A stretch of DNA of 64,000 nt from positions 64,179,379 to 64,243,378 of the forward strand of contig OZ020615.1 in assembly GCA_963971575.1 (NCBI GenBank), read 5' to 3'. Below the pieces are notes generated by a model, which did no database searches, had not been told where the DNA came from, and worked only from the letters and a program-made list of their open reading frames with translations. Source of the DNA: Liopterus haemorrhoidalis (lineage: Eukaryota; Arthropoda; Insecta; Coleoptera; Dytiscidae). Below are positions 11,201-33,640 of the stretch, piece by piece; position 1 is the first letter of the stretch, and every line of letters begins with the position of its first letter. The translations under genes were made by a program, and so were the position numbers.

Positions 11201-14200
11201 CAAAATGTTGACTATAAATAATGAAATTTTTTTCGAAAATATTGGGCAGACATACCAAAATACCCCCCAAAATGTAAAACAACCTAATTTTGAAAGTGAG
11301 GAAAATATTTTAAAAAATAAACCAAATAGTAAAATACTGTCATCATGCATTGATTTCGAACAAAACGAAAATTTAGAAATAAATTTTGAACCTATTGAAA
11401 ATTTTGATTGTAATATTGTTGAAACAAAAAATATAACATCGGAACAGATAAATGCTAGTATTTTTAACGAAAGCTTCAACTTTTCAAACAATTTTCATAT
11501 CAATAAAATTGTAGAAAATAATAAAAATACAACCCTTGATGCTGAAAATTCAAAAATATTTATAAATGAATATTCTTTTATAAATGATACCCAAGAAGAC
11601 CATAATATCCCTCAAAACTATGAAAATAGGGACATAAAAAACCCAAAAAATGAAAAAACCGTTTCATCTCCAAATTTTAGACAGTCACAAGAAAATTTTG
11701 AAAAAATTTATTCCGAAAAAGAAATAGAAGAAATGAACAATAGTTTATTTATCAATAGCTTCGAACTCTCAGACACATCAAAACCTTTTGATAGTTCTTC
11801 CGAACAAATATTTAAAGATAGTTTTCATTTAACGGATATAAATTTTGAAAAAACAGTTCATAATGAACATAAAACAGATTCCGAAATAGAAGATGAAAAC
11901 AAAACACAATTAGAAAATATATTTCAAGACAGTTTTCATTTGTCAAAATTAAATTGTGTTGAAATAAAATCTCAAAATGTAGAAAATATAACTCAATTTG
12001 AAGAAATTTTCAAAGAAAGTTTTAATATAACAAATTTAACCTTAGGAAAAAAAGAATTAAAATCAATACATGAAAATAGGGATCTAGAAGAGAAAAATTT
12101 ACTTGAAAATTTGGAAAAAGAAACTTTACAATCCACCAAATCTAATATCCAAAATCAGTTTTCGGAAATTATTAATGATAAAAATTGCGAATTAAAAATA
12201 AAATCTCAAAATATAGAAAATTTTACGCAGTTTGGAGATATATTTAAAGAGAGTTTTGATACAAATTTGAACATGGAAAAAGAATTAAATTCATCCAATA
12301 ATAAAAGTGATCTATTTGAAAATAGTTCATTTGAAAACGACATTTTTGATACAAATACCGAATCAGTTTATTTTAAAACAACTATTAATGACACCAGATT
12401 GGAACAAAATTCAATTTCTGATCAAATTAACAGTGTACATACTTGTGAAAACAACTGTGAATTAAAATTAACACAAAATTTAAATAACTCCCCAAATTCT
12501 CTTCAAAATTTAAATTTGAGCGTTTTTAATTGGTCGACATTCCAAGAATCAAAATCAACAGTAACTACAAATTTATTTGACGTATCAAATAAAAGTGACA
12601 GCTTATTTGAAGATAGTATAGAATCAAAAATATTGGACACATCTCCTCAAGAACTAAAAAATGTTATTAGTATAAATAAAAACGTATCAAAAGAAAATTT
12701 AAACATTAGTGATGATTTATTTGATAGTGAAGAAACAAAAATGGTATTCAATGAATTGAATTGTAGTCAGAATAGTCAAAATTCAATTTTTGAAAAGGCT
12801 TTTGATAGTAGTATCATAGAATCAAGTCAAAATGAAGTTTTAGAACATGTAGAAGATATAGTTGATACTTCACAGAATGAAAATTTAGATTATAATACTG
12901 TAAAAAAAGGTAAAAAACGGCGTAAGAACCGTTTGGAAGTGTTAGAAGCTCCAAAAAAGAAAAAAAAGATCTCTGGAAGCCCCAAAAAATTAGATACTAC
13001 AACCGTAAACTCTCAAAATCTTCAAAAGTTTTATGAAAAAATACTAAAACAATCCGAAATTGCAATTTCGATATCCTGTGAAAGATATGATGTTGTTAAG
13101 AAGAAAATTGGACAAAATCTAGTAACTCCAAAACCTAAACAGGGGGAAATATCCAATTTTGTGGTTGATAATCGTAAAATATGTGGAATTAGTTTTTATT
13201 GGGGCGATAAAAATTATTATCTCGAAGATTTTAAGACTAAAACATTAAAAAAAATATTTAATAATGAAAAATTAATAATTAGAATTTATGATGCAAAAGA
13301 CTATGGTAAACTTTTGTACAAAGCTTTTAAAATTAAATTAAATTCTTTAAAAGACCCAAAGATTGGAGATTGGATATTGAATCCGGAAGATGATGAAAAA
13401 AATTTACAGAAATTGGTAAATATTTTAATATGTCTTAAAAGTTTAGTACTAATATTTATTAGGTTTCAGAATATTGTCCAGAACTTAAAAATATTAGCCG
13501 ATTGATTCCGGAATATCCAAGAACAAGTAGTGTGGCTTTAAGTTTGGATTGTTCTTCTCCGAACCAAACCAGAGCAACCGTTGAATCATTTTTAACTTGG
13601 CATATTATTGATGCACAAAAAAAAATGTTTTCGAATGAAAAGTTGTTTAAAACTTTATGTAAGTAAACTCATAACACTTTACTCAATAAGTCTCTGGTCT
13701 GACATATATATGGCAACACTGTTAGACCCATATAATTTCTGGATAGTACCAACCTTCAAACGATACGTGTGAAAATTTCATGACATTCTGACAATTAGTT
13801 TAGAGGTTACAGTGGTTTTAGTGACTCCAGTTTTGTAATTTTCAAAAGAAGGTATAAAAAAGAATTTCGTGTGTTGATTAAACATTGTTTTTTGATGGGA
13901 AAAAATACTGTTGAAGACAAACAGTGGCTTGATAAGCGTTATAGAGACTGTGCACCAGGCAAATCAACTATTACTGATTGGTATGCTGAATTTAAATTAA
14001 TTAATTTTGATCATTGACATCATCTTCGCACATAAAGTCTGTTCCAAACGGTTAGGCGGAACAAGATTTTGCAATCTAGTTACTTTCATCGTTTAAATCA
14101 TGCTTTTCAGCCGTTTTGTTTCAGCTTTGTAAATCATACTTGCAACAAACATTTTTTGATTAAGGTTAATATCATTTTAAAATGTCATTTTCTTTATATT

Positions 14201-17200
14201 TTGATTTTTTGTGTCATTCTTAATACAAATATCTCATTTATTTATTTTTTTGTCATTAAAATATGTAAAAAAAAATAATTTAATTTTGACATAGGTCATT
14301 CGTTTCCATGGTTTCATTGTTGGAATTTTAAATTTTGACATTCCAACGTGAAAAATTAAATAACCCAAGCAAGGTCCCTTCTCGTGACAACCTAAAAGAA
14401 CGAAATTCTCATTTAGTTCCGCCTAACTGTTTGAAACAGACTGTAGTAATCTAAGACACTCTTGTGGCCAGCTACGTCACTAAAAGGCGACATTTGACAC
14501 TGTTTAATATTTAATAATCAATAATTTTCGTATGGAATAAGATATTATTATTACAGTCTGTTCCAAACGGTTAAGCGGAACTAAATGGGAATTTCGTTCT
14601 TTTAGGTTGTCACGAGAAGGGACCGTGCTTGGGTTATTTAATTTATCACGTTGAAATGTCAAAATTTAAAATTCCAACAATGAAACCATGGAAACGAATG
14701 ACATATGTCATTTTTTTTACGTATTTTAATGACAAAAAAATAAATAAATGGGAAATTTGTATTAAGAATGACACAAAAAATCATAATATAAAGAAAATGA
14801 CATTTTAAAATGATATTAACCTTAACCAAAAATGTTTATTGTAAGTATGATTTACAAAGCTTAAACAAAACGGTGGAAAAGTATGATTTAAACGATGAAA
14901 GTAACTAGATTGCCAAATCTAGTTCCGCCTAACCGTTTGAAACAGACTGTATTATTTTTTTTTTGCTTTATAATATTTTCGGATTGCTATTCTTTAAGGT
15001 GCAAATACCAAATTTTATTAATCTACTATCATTGAAAAGGATTTTATTCAAAATTATTTTTAGGTGTTGAAAATGATACCATTTTATGCTTAATAGAAAA
15101 AGAACTAGAAGGATTAGGTGTTGATTCCGAAAAAATTAATAATTTGGTGTCTACGATTCAAGAACAAATGTTCATAATAGAGAAACAAGCTTATAAGCTT
15201 GCGGGGAGACATTTTTCATTCGCATCATCAAAAGATTGTGCCAAGGTAAGAAAAATTTAAAATTCTAAAGTTTAATTGCTTACCTTTTTAGTAAAAAATT
15301 ATCTTATAGTGTGTACTTCTGTTAATTTTGTTGTTTTTAGGTTTTAGGAATGTATAAAGGTAAAAAAGTAAGCACCAACAAACAAAAATTGGAACAATTG
15401 GAAGATCCTCTTGCTGATCTAATACTTCAATGGAGAAAATTAAGTTGTATACTCTCTAAAATGCTTTTTCCAGTCCTCCGTTGTGTAAAAAACAACCGAA
15501 TATATGGTTGTTGTATTACTCGGACTGCAACTGGAAGAATATCCATGCATGAACCGAATCTACAAAGCATACCAAGAAATTTTGACCTTAGATTATCAGA
15601 TGGAAAAATTATTCCTGTCAGCGTAAGAGCATGTTTTGTTCCAACGGAAGGAAAAGTGTTTGTTTCGGCGGATTTTTGTCAGTTAGAACTTAGATTACTT
15701 GCACATTTGTCGAGAGATACAACACTGTGTGATATTATGAGATCGGATGAAGATATTTTTAAGTCTATAGCTTCGAAAGTTTACAACGTATCAAAGAAAA
15801 AGGTATTCCGTATTTTAAATCTTGACATTATATTTAACAGGGCATATAATTAAAAATTCCATGTTTTTTTAGGTGTCTGATAATCTTAGGCAACAAGCGA
15901 AACAACTTTGTTATGGTATTATTTATGGAATGGGAGCACGGACGCTGTCCGATCAATTACAATCTTCCGAAGAGGAAGCTAAAGAGTTTATGGATACTTT
16001 TAAAAACACATATCCTGCGGTGAAGAAATATATTGAAGATACAATCAGCCGATGTAGAGAAAAAGGTTATATTGAAACGTTGGGAGGTCGAAAGAGATAT
16101 TTATCACATATTAACCATGAAAAGGCGGTCGTAAGAAGTAAGTTATTTTTTTCTCAGATCAATTTTTGTCCGTTAATATACAAATCAAAATGAATGCTTA
16201 AAAGAGAACACACGTAAAATTCATTTTTATGATTTTATAGGAATGATCAAAAAACCCTTATGCCGTAATTTTGTCAGCTGTCTGTCTGTCTGCCTCTCTG
16301 TCTGTCTGTCTGTTCGGTAAAAATTGTAGCCAAACGGCTAAACCTAGAGATTTGACATTTGGCATGCTTATACAACTCTTTGACCTGCACATAGGAAAAA
16401 TACTAAAACATCTAAAAAACATATCCCTCTAAAAATATAAAGAAATATTTCCTCATCGAAAAAAAATATGTTTTTTTAATTCTGTGTAGGGTATCAAATG
16501 AAAGCCCTTAGTACGTGGATTAACGATCAAAATTTTATTTTTGCAAATTAAATTATTTTGACGCGTTTTTGTCAAAATTGTACAAAAAAAAATGTTGTCC
16601 CACACTCTGTAGCCCAGATGGTTTAAACTAAAAATCTGAAAAAATTCTCAGTAATGTACATTGGTGTGAACCGGAATAGTACAACAACAAAAATTTATCA
16701 GATTATGTTATCGGAAAATAACACATTTGTGTTTTTTGATTCACGTCGTAAATATTTAATATGTTATGTAAGTAAACCAGTATGCCTTCATGGTGTAGTG
16801 GTTAGACATCTCGCTTCTAAGTTGGAAACTACGGTTCACTTCCTGTCACAATTTTATTTTTTCTGTTTTTTTTGCATTTTTATTTTGCTTAAATTATTTT
16901 GTCAAAATTCTAGTTATATTTTGGCAAATATTGCATTTAATTTTTAAAAGCGTAAATTTAATAGCCAGTTGGAAGTGTTGAAATTATAATTTAATTCTAT
17001 ATTTCAATGTATACGAAATCAGAGAGGCGGAACTTATGATTTAAAACAACCAATGGAAGCCATAGGCGCAATTTTCAAAATCTTAATGAACCTTGCTATA
17101 TAAAAAAAATAGTACACATATTTAGAAACCTAAATAATGGTATTAGGCACTCGAATTAAAATTAACAAAAAAATATTTTAACATAAAATTTGTTTTGGCA

Positions 17201-18188
17201 TCCCAAATAATCATCATTCAGTTACTAAATACCTGCGAAAGCCTGAAAAGTGTCAAAATTCACACTACACATCAATTTTTCTTTTCTTTTGCAACAAATT
17301 TAGTAGTGTAATAATATTTATTAATGAACCTTGCTATATGTATATAAAATTTAAAAAATACTGCACATATTTAGAAACCTAAATAATGGTATTAGGCATT
17401 CGAATTAAAATTAACAAAAAAATATTTTAACATAAAATTTGTTTTGGCATCCCATACCTATTAGTACAGTTTAGTTTTTCTGCAACAAATGTAATGAACA
17501 AACTCGCATAGTATCAGTTACTTTTTAACTCAAAATATATTCCCATGCTTTCCTCCTGTCCATAACCAAATCTTTTCCAATCTGGACTTAATATTAACTG
17601 TCCCTCCATTTTTCTTAAGAAAAGAAAAAAACTAAGATGCCTATCTTTGTCCTGTCTTGAATGACAGCCAAAAACACTACAATTTGTTCTACTTTTACAG
17701 TTTTTCACAACTTGTATCGACAGTCTAACAAAAAATCAACACTAGAACATATGTAATAAGTTCAAACAGTACTACAGGCGCCTAGTACAATATTTGACCA
17801 CCAGACCGCGTATCCGAGCGTGTCAGTTCTCAATATCACTCATAACTTGTAAAATCCTATAAATGAACTTATATTTAAAATTATTTCAGGTCAAGCGGAG
17901 AGACAAGCTGTTAACACTACAGTCCAAGGTTCCGCTGCAGATATTGCCAAAACCGCGATGGTTTTGGTTCATAAAGAATTTAATGAAAATTTCTCATCTG
18001 AAGAACGTCCATGCCTAGTCCTACACATACACGATGAGCTGTTGTATGAAGTGACCAGCCAGCAAATAATGAAGGCAGCTAGATTAATAAAAAATTCAAT
18101 GGAGTCCGCAGTTCATCTGTCCATACCCTTCCCTGTTAAAGTTAAAACAGGAACATCTTGGGGTGAAATGATAGAATTAGAATTATAG
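5869..18188 (+). CDS. POLQ: DNA polymerase theta (Mus308 orthologue), 8 exons, complete
   Basis: Nuclear helicase-polymerase that performs microhomology-mediated end joining (family knowledge). Exons 5869-7282, 7441-8202, 9925-13415, 13463-13658, 15064-15245, 15341-15802, 15873-16137 and 17890-18188 join in phase through GT-AG introns into 2,356 codons. The SF2 helicase shows APTSAGKT (residues 111-118), DEMH (212-215), GMSATLPN and QMIGRAGRMG (from 458). The family-A polymerase shows TATGRIS, motif A ADFCQLELR, motif B QAKQLCYGIIYGMG and motif C HIHDELLYEV, so the catalytic carboxylates are present. The segment before the polymerase corresponds to the degenerate exonuclease-like domain. Length falls between fly Mus308 and human POLQ (about 2,060 and 2,590 residues from memory). 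The start is fixed by an in-frame TAA at 5863-5865, one codon before the ATG. The central linker is one huge exon rich in Asn, Lys, Glu and Ser. The gene looks intact. Confidence 0.96.
8699..9842. mobile_element. Family C element in POLQ intron 2, with nested family A MITE
   Basis: Right end ACAGAATTGATCTGA and left end near TCAGACGGACTCAGTTACTA match copies at about 25610-27543 and 32698-33768. Subterminal regions are dense in GTTACTATGATAGTAAC-type repeats. A family A MITE sits at 9147-9553. After it the text AACCTCAACTGTCATC and GCGCATGCGTGTTGCGC matches the second copy. The element fills two thirds of intron 2. Confidence 0.65.
9147..9553 (-). mobile_element. Family A MITE, copy 2 (inside family C)
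   Basis: Inverted relative to copy 1; ends AGTCTGTTCCAAACGGTTAG and its complement with TA on both sides. It interrupts a family C element whose other copy lacks it at this spot. Confidence 0.75.
10350..12900 (+). other. POLQ: POLQ disordered linker with 44-residue tandem repeat and a recurring SF motif
   Basis: This part of exon 3 encodes a low-complexity hydrophilic linker. From 10701 to about 11300 there are five tandem copies of a 44-residue unit with core HQNTPQNVIQHP. Core positions 10750, 10882, 11014, 11137 and 11269 give spacings of 132, 132, 123 and 132 bp, so every change is a whole number of codons. Between about 11460 and 12270 a second degenerate motif recurs at least six times, as in IFKDSFHLT, IFQDSFHLS, IFKESFNIT and IFKESFD, often preceded by TQF or TQL. 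Linkers of this family vary in length and sequence; what these repeats bind is unknown. Confidence 0.8.
13681..13996 (+). pseudogene. Truncated mariner element in POLQ intron 4
   Basis: The 5' end resembles mariner termini (AATAAGTCTCTGGTCTGACA). From about 13844 an open stretch reads as a mariner N-terminus, with EFRVLIKHCFLMGKNTVEDK, then WLDKRY and STITDWYAEFK, the HTH DNA-binding region. The initiating ATG is lost and the element stops abruptly before the catalytic domain. A family A MITE follows at 14035. Confidence 0.8.
14035..14443 (-). mobile_element. Family A MITE, copy 3
   Basis: Ends AGTCTGTTCCAAACGGTTAG and AACTGTTTGAAACAGACTG. It lies in POLQ intron 4, opposite in orientation to copy 4 which begins 110 bp downstream. 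Confidence 0.75.
14554..14949 (+). mobile_element. Family A MITE, copy 4
   Basis: Ends CAGTCTGTTCCAAACGGTTA and CCGTTTGAAACAGACTG with TA duplication. Together with copy 3 it forms an inverted pair inside POLQ intron 4 that could fold in the transcript. Confidence 0.78.
16276..16313. repeat. TCTG microsatellite in POLQ intron 7
   Basis: About nine TCTG-type units with a few substitutions, inside an AT-rich intronic repeat that extends to about 16600. Confidence 0.6.
16785..17290 (+). mobile_element. tRNA-derived SINE in POLQ intron 7
   Basis: The head has an A box (TGGTGTAGTGG, 16795) and a B box-like GGTTCACTTCC (about 16833) spaced as in a tRNA gene. No cloverleaf acceptor pairing was found, so this is a SINE head rather than a tRNA gene. 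The body, from the T-rich run at 16855 on, matches 235-630. A third partial copy of the body follows at about 17320-17455. Confidence 0.6.
17514..17740 (-). pseudogene. THAP zinc-finger fragment in POLQ intron 7
   Basis: Minus strand reads CSVFGCHSRQDKDRHLSFF, the C-x(n)-C start of a THAP (C2CH) DNA-binding domain. After a frame change MDRRKAWEYIL follows, the Trp-bearing middle. The His-Phe end is absent. Similar to the fragment at 48960-49330. Probably a dead element exon. Confidence 0.55.
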
Positions 18189-18807
18189 AAATGTAATATC
18201 ATATAAAACAGTGTTTCTCAACCGGTAATGTCAATTCTCATAGCTAATAATTTTTGTAAAATATTTTACGGCTAGTAGAATTTGTATATATCAGTGCCGT
18301 AACTAAACAGAGCTACAAAGGACCCAGGACGAAAAGGGGCCCAATTCGAATTGTGTTTTTTTTTTTTTTGTAACCTTGCAAATTATTATTTTATTTTCTA
18401 GTAGGTAATTTAAGTTTTATTTCTTATTGTAAATATGTTTTTTACAATAAATTATTTTTAAAATATTATTTTTATCCGTCCGCGTAATGAAATTAAATAT
18501 TTTGGTTCTCGCGATATTTTTTGGGTTGAGAAACACTGATATAAAGTATATCTATCTGTGATATAATGTGTTCTTTATATAAAAAGCAATGTGCAAATTT
18601 ATCTTTGCTTGTGTTTTAAAATAGTTTGTAAATATTGAATTTTGTAATGGTTTTTAACAGATGATAGTGTTTCATTTATTTCCTATGCCAAAATAATTTT
18701 GCGTTTGTTCAAAGTCTCTAGCAGTTTTCTGCCAAAACAATTTTTGATGCTGAATGAGAACTGGAAGGTATTGAAGAACGCTATAAAACGTATAATAAAA
18801 AAGGTAT
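18189..18807. other. POLQ/CDC5L convergent spacer
   Basis: Holds the POLQ 3' UTR and poly(A) signal, a T-rich run at 18357-18370, and a duplicated phrase (GTTTCTCAACC and its complement GGTTGAGAAAC, at about 18210 and 18523) that may bound a short inverted-repeat insertion. No gene seen. Confidence 0.4.
18446..18451 (+). promoter_or_regulatory. Candidate POLQ polyadenylation signal
   Basis: AATAAA stands about 260 bases after the POLQ stop and is followed by T-rich sequence. It is the first canonical hexamer I see downstream; other AT-rich variants lie nearby. Confidence 0.45.
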
Positions 18808-18987
18808 AATCCGTCTCAATTTGTAATACGAAACTAGATCTGGTTACTTTGGTGACTGTTGTGGTGTAAACAGACTTTGGCATATCCGTGTGAACCAATA
18901 CTATGATAATATTATAAATGTATTGTCAATATACAACATAAAAAATTAACTTGTCCTGTTAGTTACGTATTACAAAATGAGACAGAT
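18808..18987 (-). mobile_element. Family B MITE, uninterrupted copy
   Basis: Inverted ends ATCCGTCTCAATTTGTAATACG and its partner ACAAAATGAGACAGAT over 180 bp. This copy gives the empty-site sequence that proves the family A insertion in the 26653-27244 copy. It lies between the POLQ and CDC5L 3' ends. Confidence 0.75.
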
Positions 18988-19046
18988 AAAATATCAATGA
19001 TAATAAAATATTTTTAAACACTTAAATTTTTGTAATAATCGTCAGT

Positions 19047-19060
19047 TTTATTATTTTATT
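19047..19060 (-). promoter_or_regulatory. Candidate CDC5L polyadenylation signals
   Basis: Two AATAAA hexamers on the minus strand (19055-19060 and 19047-19052) lie 40 to 53 bases beyond the CDC5L stop codon, implying a very short 3' UTR. Confidence 0.55.
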
Positions 19061-19099
19061 ACATTTAAATTCACATTACTTAAATATGTCACAAATAAA

Positions 19100-31132
<12,033 letters not shown>

Positions 31133-31637
31133 TTTGAATTAATTGAGTGTTTTTTTCACTAAAAAAATATTAAATACACTTATATATTACATTAGAAACT
31201 ATTATTTAAGGATTAAAACGTTTATTTTTTGGTTATCAAACGCTGTCAAATCCGGAAAACAATTTTTAATCAGCGCACCAACAGAAGAAAAATTAACAAA
31301 TAAAATTTCTAATTTTATTAAATATATAAATTATAAATGATATTTATATACTCTGGGTATTTTAGCATGTTTAAATACTCATTTAGCTGTGTATTTATAA
31401 GTTTATTTATTTTTAAAAGAATAACTGGGCAAATTGGGATTATAATTGGATACAGTGGCGTACCTTTATATGTCGTAGGGAGGGTCAACGAAGCAATCTG
31501 ATTGGTTCTTTGTTAAGTTGTGACTTTCAGCAGTGAATTGGAATACAGTTTTGGTATTTTTAAAAAATTACTGAAATTAACATTATTTCAAAAAATTCAA
31601 TTTACAAAATGGTTCCCCAGATATTCACATCATTATA

Positions 31638-32047
31638 CAGTCTGTTCCAAACCGTTAGGCGGAACTAAATGGGAATTTCGTTCTTTTAGGTTGTCACGAG
31701 AAGAGATCTTGCTTGGGTTATTTCATTTTTCATGTTGGAATGTCAAAATTTAAAATTCCAACAATGAAACCATGGAAACCAAATGACATATGTCAAAATT
31801 TTATTTTTTTTTTTTACTTATTTTATTGACAAAAAAATAAATAAATGGGAAATTTGTTTTAAGAATGACACAAAAAATCAAAATATAAAGAAAATGACAT
31901 TTTAAAATGATATTAACCTTAACCAAAAAATGTTTATTGTAAGTATGATTTACAAAGCTTCAACAAAACGGTTGAAAAGCATGATTTAAACGATGAAAGT
32001 AACTAGATTGCAAAATCTAGTTCCGCCTAACCGTTTGGAACAGACTG
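31638..32047 (+). mobile_element. Family A MITE, copy 6, upstream of CDC5L
   Basis: Ends CAGTCTGTTCCAAACCGTTA and CCGTTTGGAACAGACTG with TA on both sides. About 500 bp upstream of the CDC5L start codon. Confidence 0.82.
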
Positions 32048-32445
32048 TATACGTATGTATATTTATATGTAAATTGTTATTCCATTTTATCACATGTATA
32101 TTTGTATATTACAAATTAATTATTAATAAAAAATATAGAAATAATATTGTATTTTCTTCCTAAGACCTACTCCCATTAATATTTCAGGACATCCTGACAA
32201 TAAATGTTTCTAAAAACTGTTTTCTTGTAACACTCTACACCGCTTAAAGCTTAAGGACACTGAAAAAAGGCTGAAATTCATACACAGTAAGTATTTACTT
32301 TCTTGTCATCTGAAAATAAAATAAAATAACCCTAGAAAGGATTTATCAAGTAGGAAGTTATTGAAATAAAAAGGTTGCTTTAGCATTTTATTTATTAAAA
32401 ATAATTCAAATACAGATGATATTAACAAAGGAATAATGCATTTAT

Positions 32446-32690
32446 TTCCACATTCAGCGCAGTTTCGCATTCCACAATCATTCTTCTATTTGGATAGGAA
32501 TGCCTAGGAAAATAATTCTTCCATGCATTTCTTTCCACATTCAGCGTAATCTCTCATTCCACAATCATTCTCTCATTTGGATAGGAACGCATGGGAGAAT
32601 AATTCTCCCATACATTTCTTTCCACATTCAGCGCAATCTCTCATTGCACAATCATTCTCTTATTTGGATAGGAATGAATTTTGAAAATGC
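32446..32690. repeat. 87-bp tandem repeat
   Basis: Units starting TTCCACATTCAGCG at 32446, 32533 and 32620 give an exact 87-bp period over about 2.8 copies. Each unit contains a near-palindrome, best in unit two: ATGGGAGAATAATTCTCCCA. Intergenic between CDC5L and Ctl2. Confidence 0.85.
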
Positions 32691-33129
32691 CACATATTCA
32701 GACCAATTCTGTATTCAGTTACTATGATCATAGTAACGAAATTTGTCACTATGAGCAAGGTCAGTTACTATCATAATAACTTTGGGGTATTTTGTATTCC
32801 GTAAAACAAAAGTTACTACAATATTTAGTAACAGGTTACTATAAAAGTTCCTATCATAGTAACTATAGGGGGAAAATTTTAAGATCGTAGCGCCACGCGG
32901 ATTTTTTTGAAACCATTCTAAATCAGATACCACTTGACATTTACTAGTAAATAATAGCGAAAAGTGTATCAAAAAACGACAAAAAATAAATAATTGTTTG
33001 GGATTTTCTGATTTTGTTTTAAAATTTTATAATCTAGTAAGTATACACACGTATTGTGAGGACATTTTTTTTAAGTGACATTACTTGTAAGCATCTTAAA
33101 TACTACATTTTGTGATCTGGTTTTAAGTT

Positions 33130-33410
33130 ATGGCGGCACAGTTTTCCATTGTCGATTATTTTAACTATATTGGGGGAAATAATAATTCCCGTGTTGTTTA
33201 CCAAGGGGTAGAAATCTACAATGCTGGGCATATAATATTGTGTGGAGTCACTGAAAAAAACGGAGAGTTCATAAAGATTTATGCATTATGTCTACAGACT
33301 TGTGCATTACAAACCCACACACAATAACAGGAATTTTCAAGATATGCGATAATAAATACAAAATTGAAAATATTTTTTGTAGTCACTATCATTAAAATGT
33401 AATGAGCAAA
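33130..33410 (+). pseudogene. N-terminal fragment of a SWIM/YqaJ-associated protein family
   Basis: The frame opens MAAQFSIVDYFNYIGG and continues with IYNAGHIILCGVTEKNG and YALCLQT. After a frameshift near 33307 it reads NPHTITGIFKICDNKYKIE. This order (acidic YF motif, NAGHI, ALCLQT, PH-x-I-x-G) recalls insect proteins that pair a SWIM zinc finger with a YqaJ-type nuclease. The Cys/His SWIM motif itself is absent. It is judged from memory of the family; whether it is element cargo or a captured host exon is unknown. Confidence 0.45.
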
Positions 33411-33469
33411 CTTTGATATAAGGGCTCACTTTTTTTCCAATTTTTAAATTGTTTATCTAAACATCGCGT

Positions 33470-33640
33470 CGATTCCTAACCTCTTGCTTTCCCAATTTTG
33501 TTTCGAAACGTACGGTGTCTGATATTGGTGGAAACAAATGAAACGATATTTCCGGGTTTCTTCTTTTCAATGAATTGCTCATAGGCACACAACAATATGT
33601 ATTATACATTTTTCAATGATTATAATAAAACTTTAAAAAC
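33470..33640 (-). pseudogene. THAP zinc-finger fragment, divergent to the SWIM fragment
   Basis: Minus strand reads MYNTYCCVPMSNSLKRRNPE then ISFHLFPP, the usual first half of a THAP domain (the second metal-binding Cys appears replaced by Ser). No clear C-terminal half follows. Confidence 0.5.

Larger units (their letters stand above)
13463..18188 (+). other. POLQ: POLQ exons 4-8: exonuclease-like remnant and family-A polymerase
   Basis: Residues from about 1,890 to 2,356. Exon 5 carries the conserved QAYKLAGRHFSFASS stretch of the polymerase thumb. Exon 6 (15341-15802) holds the TATGRIS-EPNLQSIPR block and motif A. Exon 7 (15873-16137) holds motif B. Exon 8 (17890-18188) holds motif C and ends KTGTSWGEMIELEL, matching the usual family end. 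Exon phases alternate 0 and 1 and all agree across joins. Confidence 0.92.

Noticed and set aside
10713..11491. Open frames antisense to the POLQ linker
   Set aside because: Shadows of the AT-rich, tandemly repeated coding sequence; no independent support.
16790..16850. tRNA gene on the plus strand in POLQ intron 7
   Set aside because: The B box is degenerate, no cloverleaf was found, and the downstream body is a dispersed repeat.
33130..33327. Intact small gene starting MAAQFSIVDYF
   Set aside because: The apparent stop is created by a frameshift, the reading continues in another frame, and the whole lies inside nested transposons, so it is called a pseudogene fragment.
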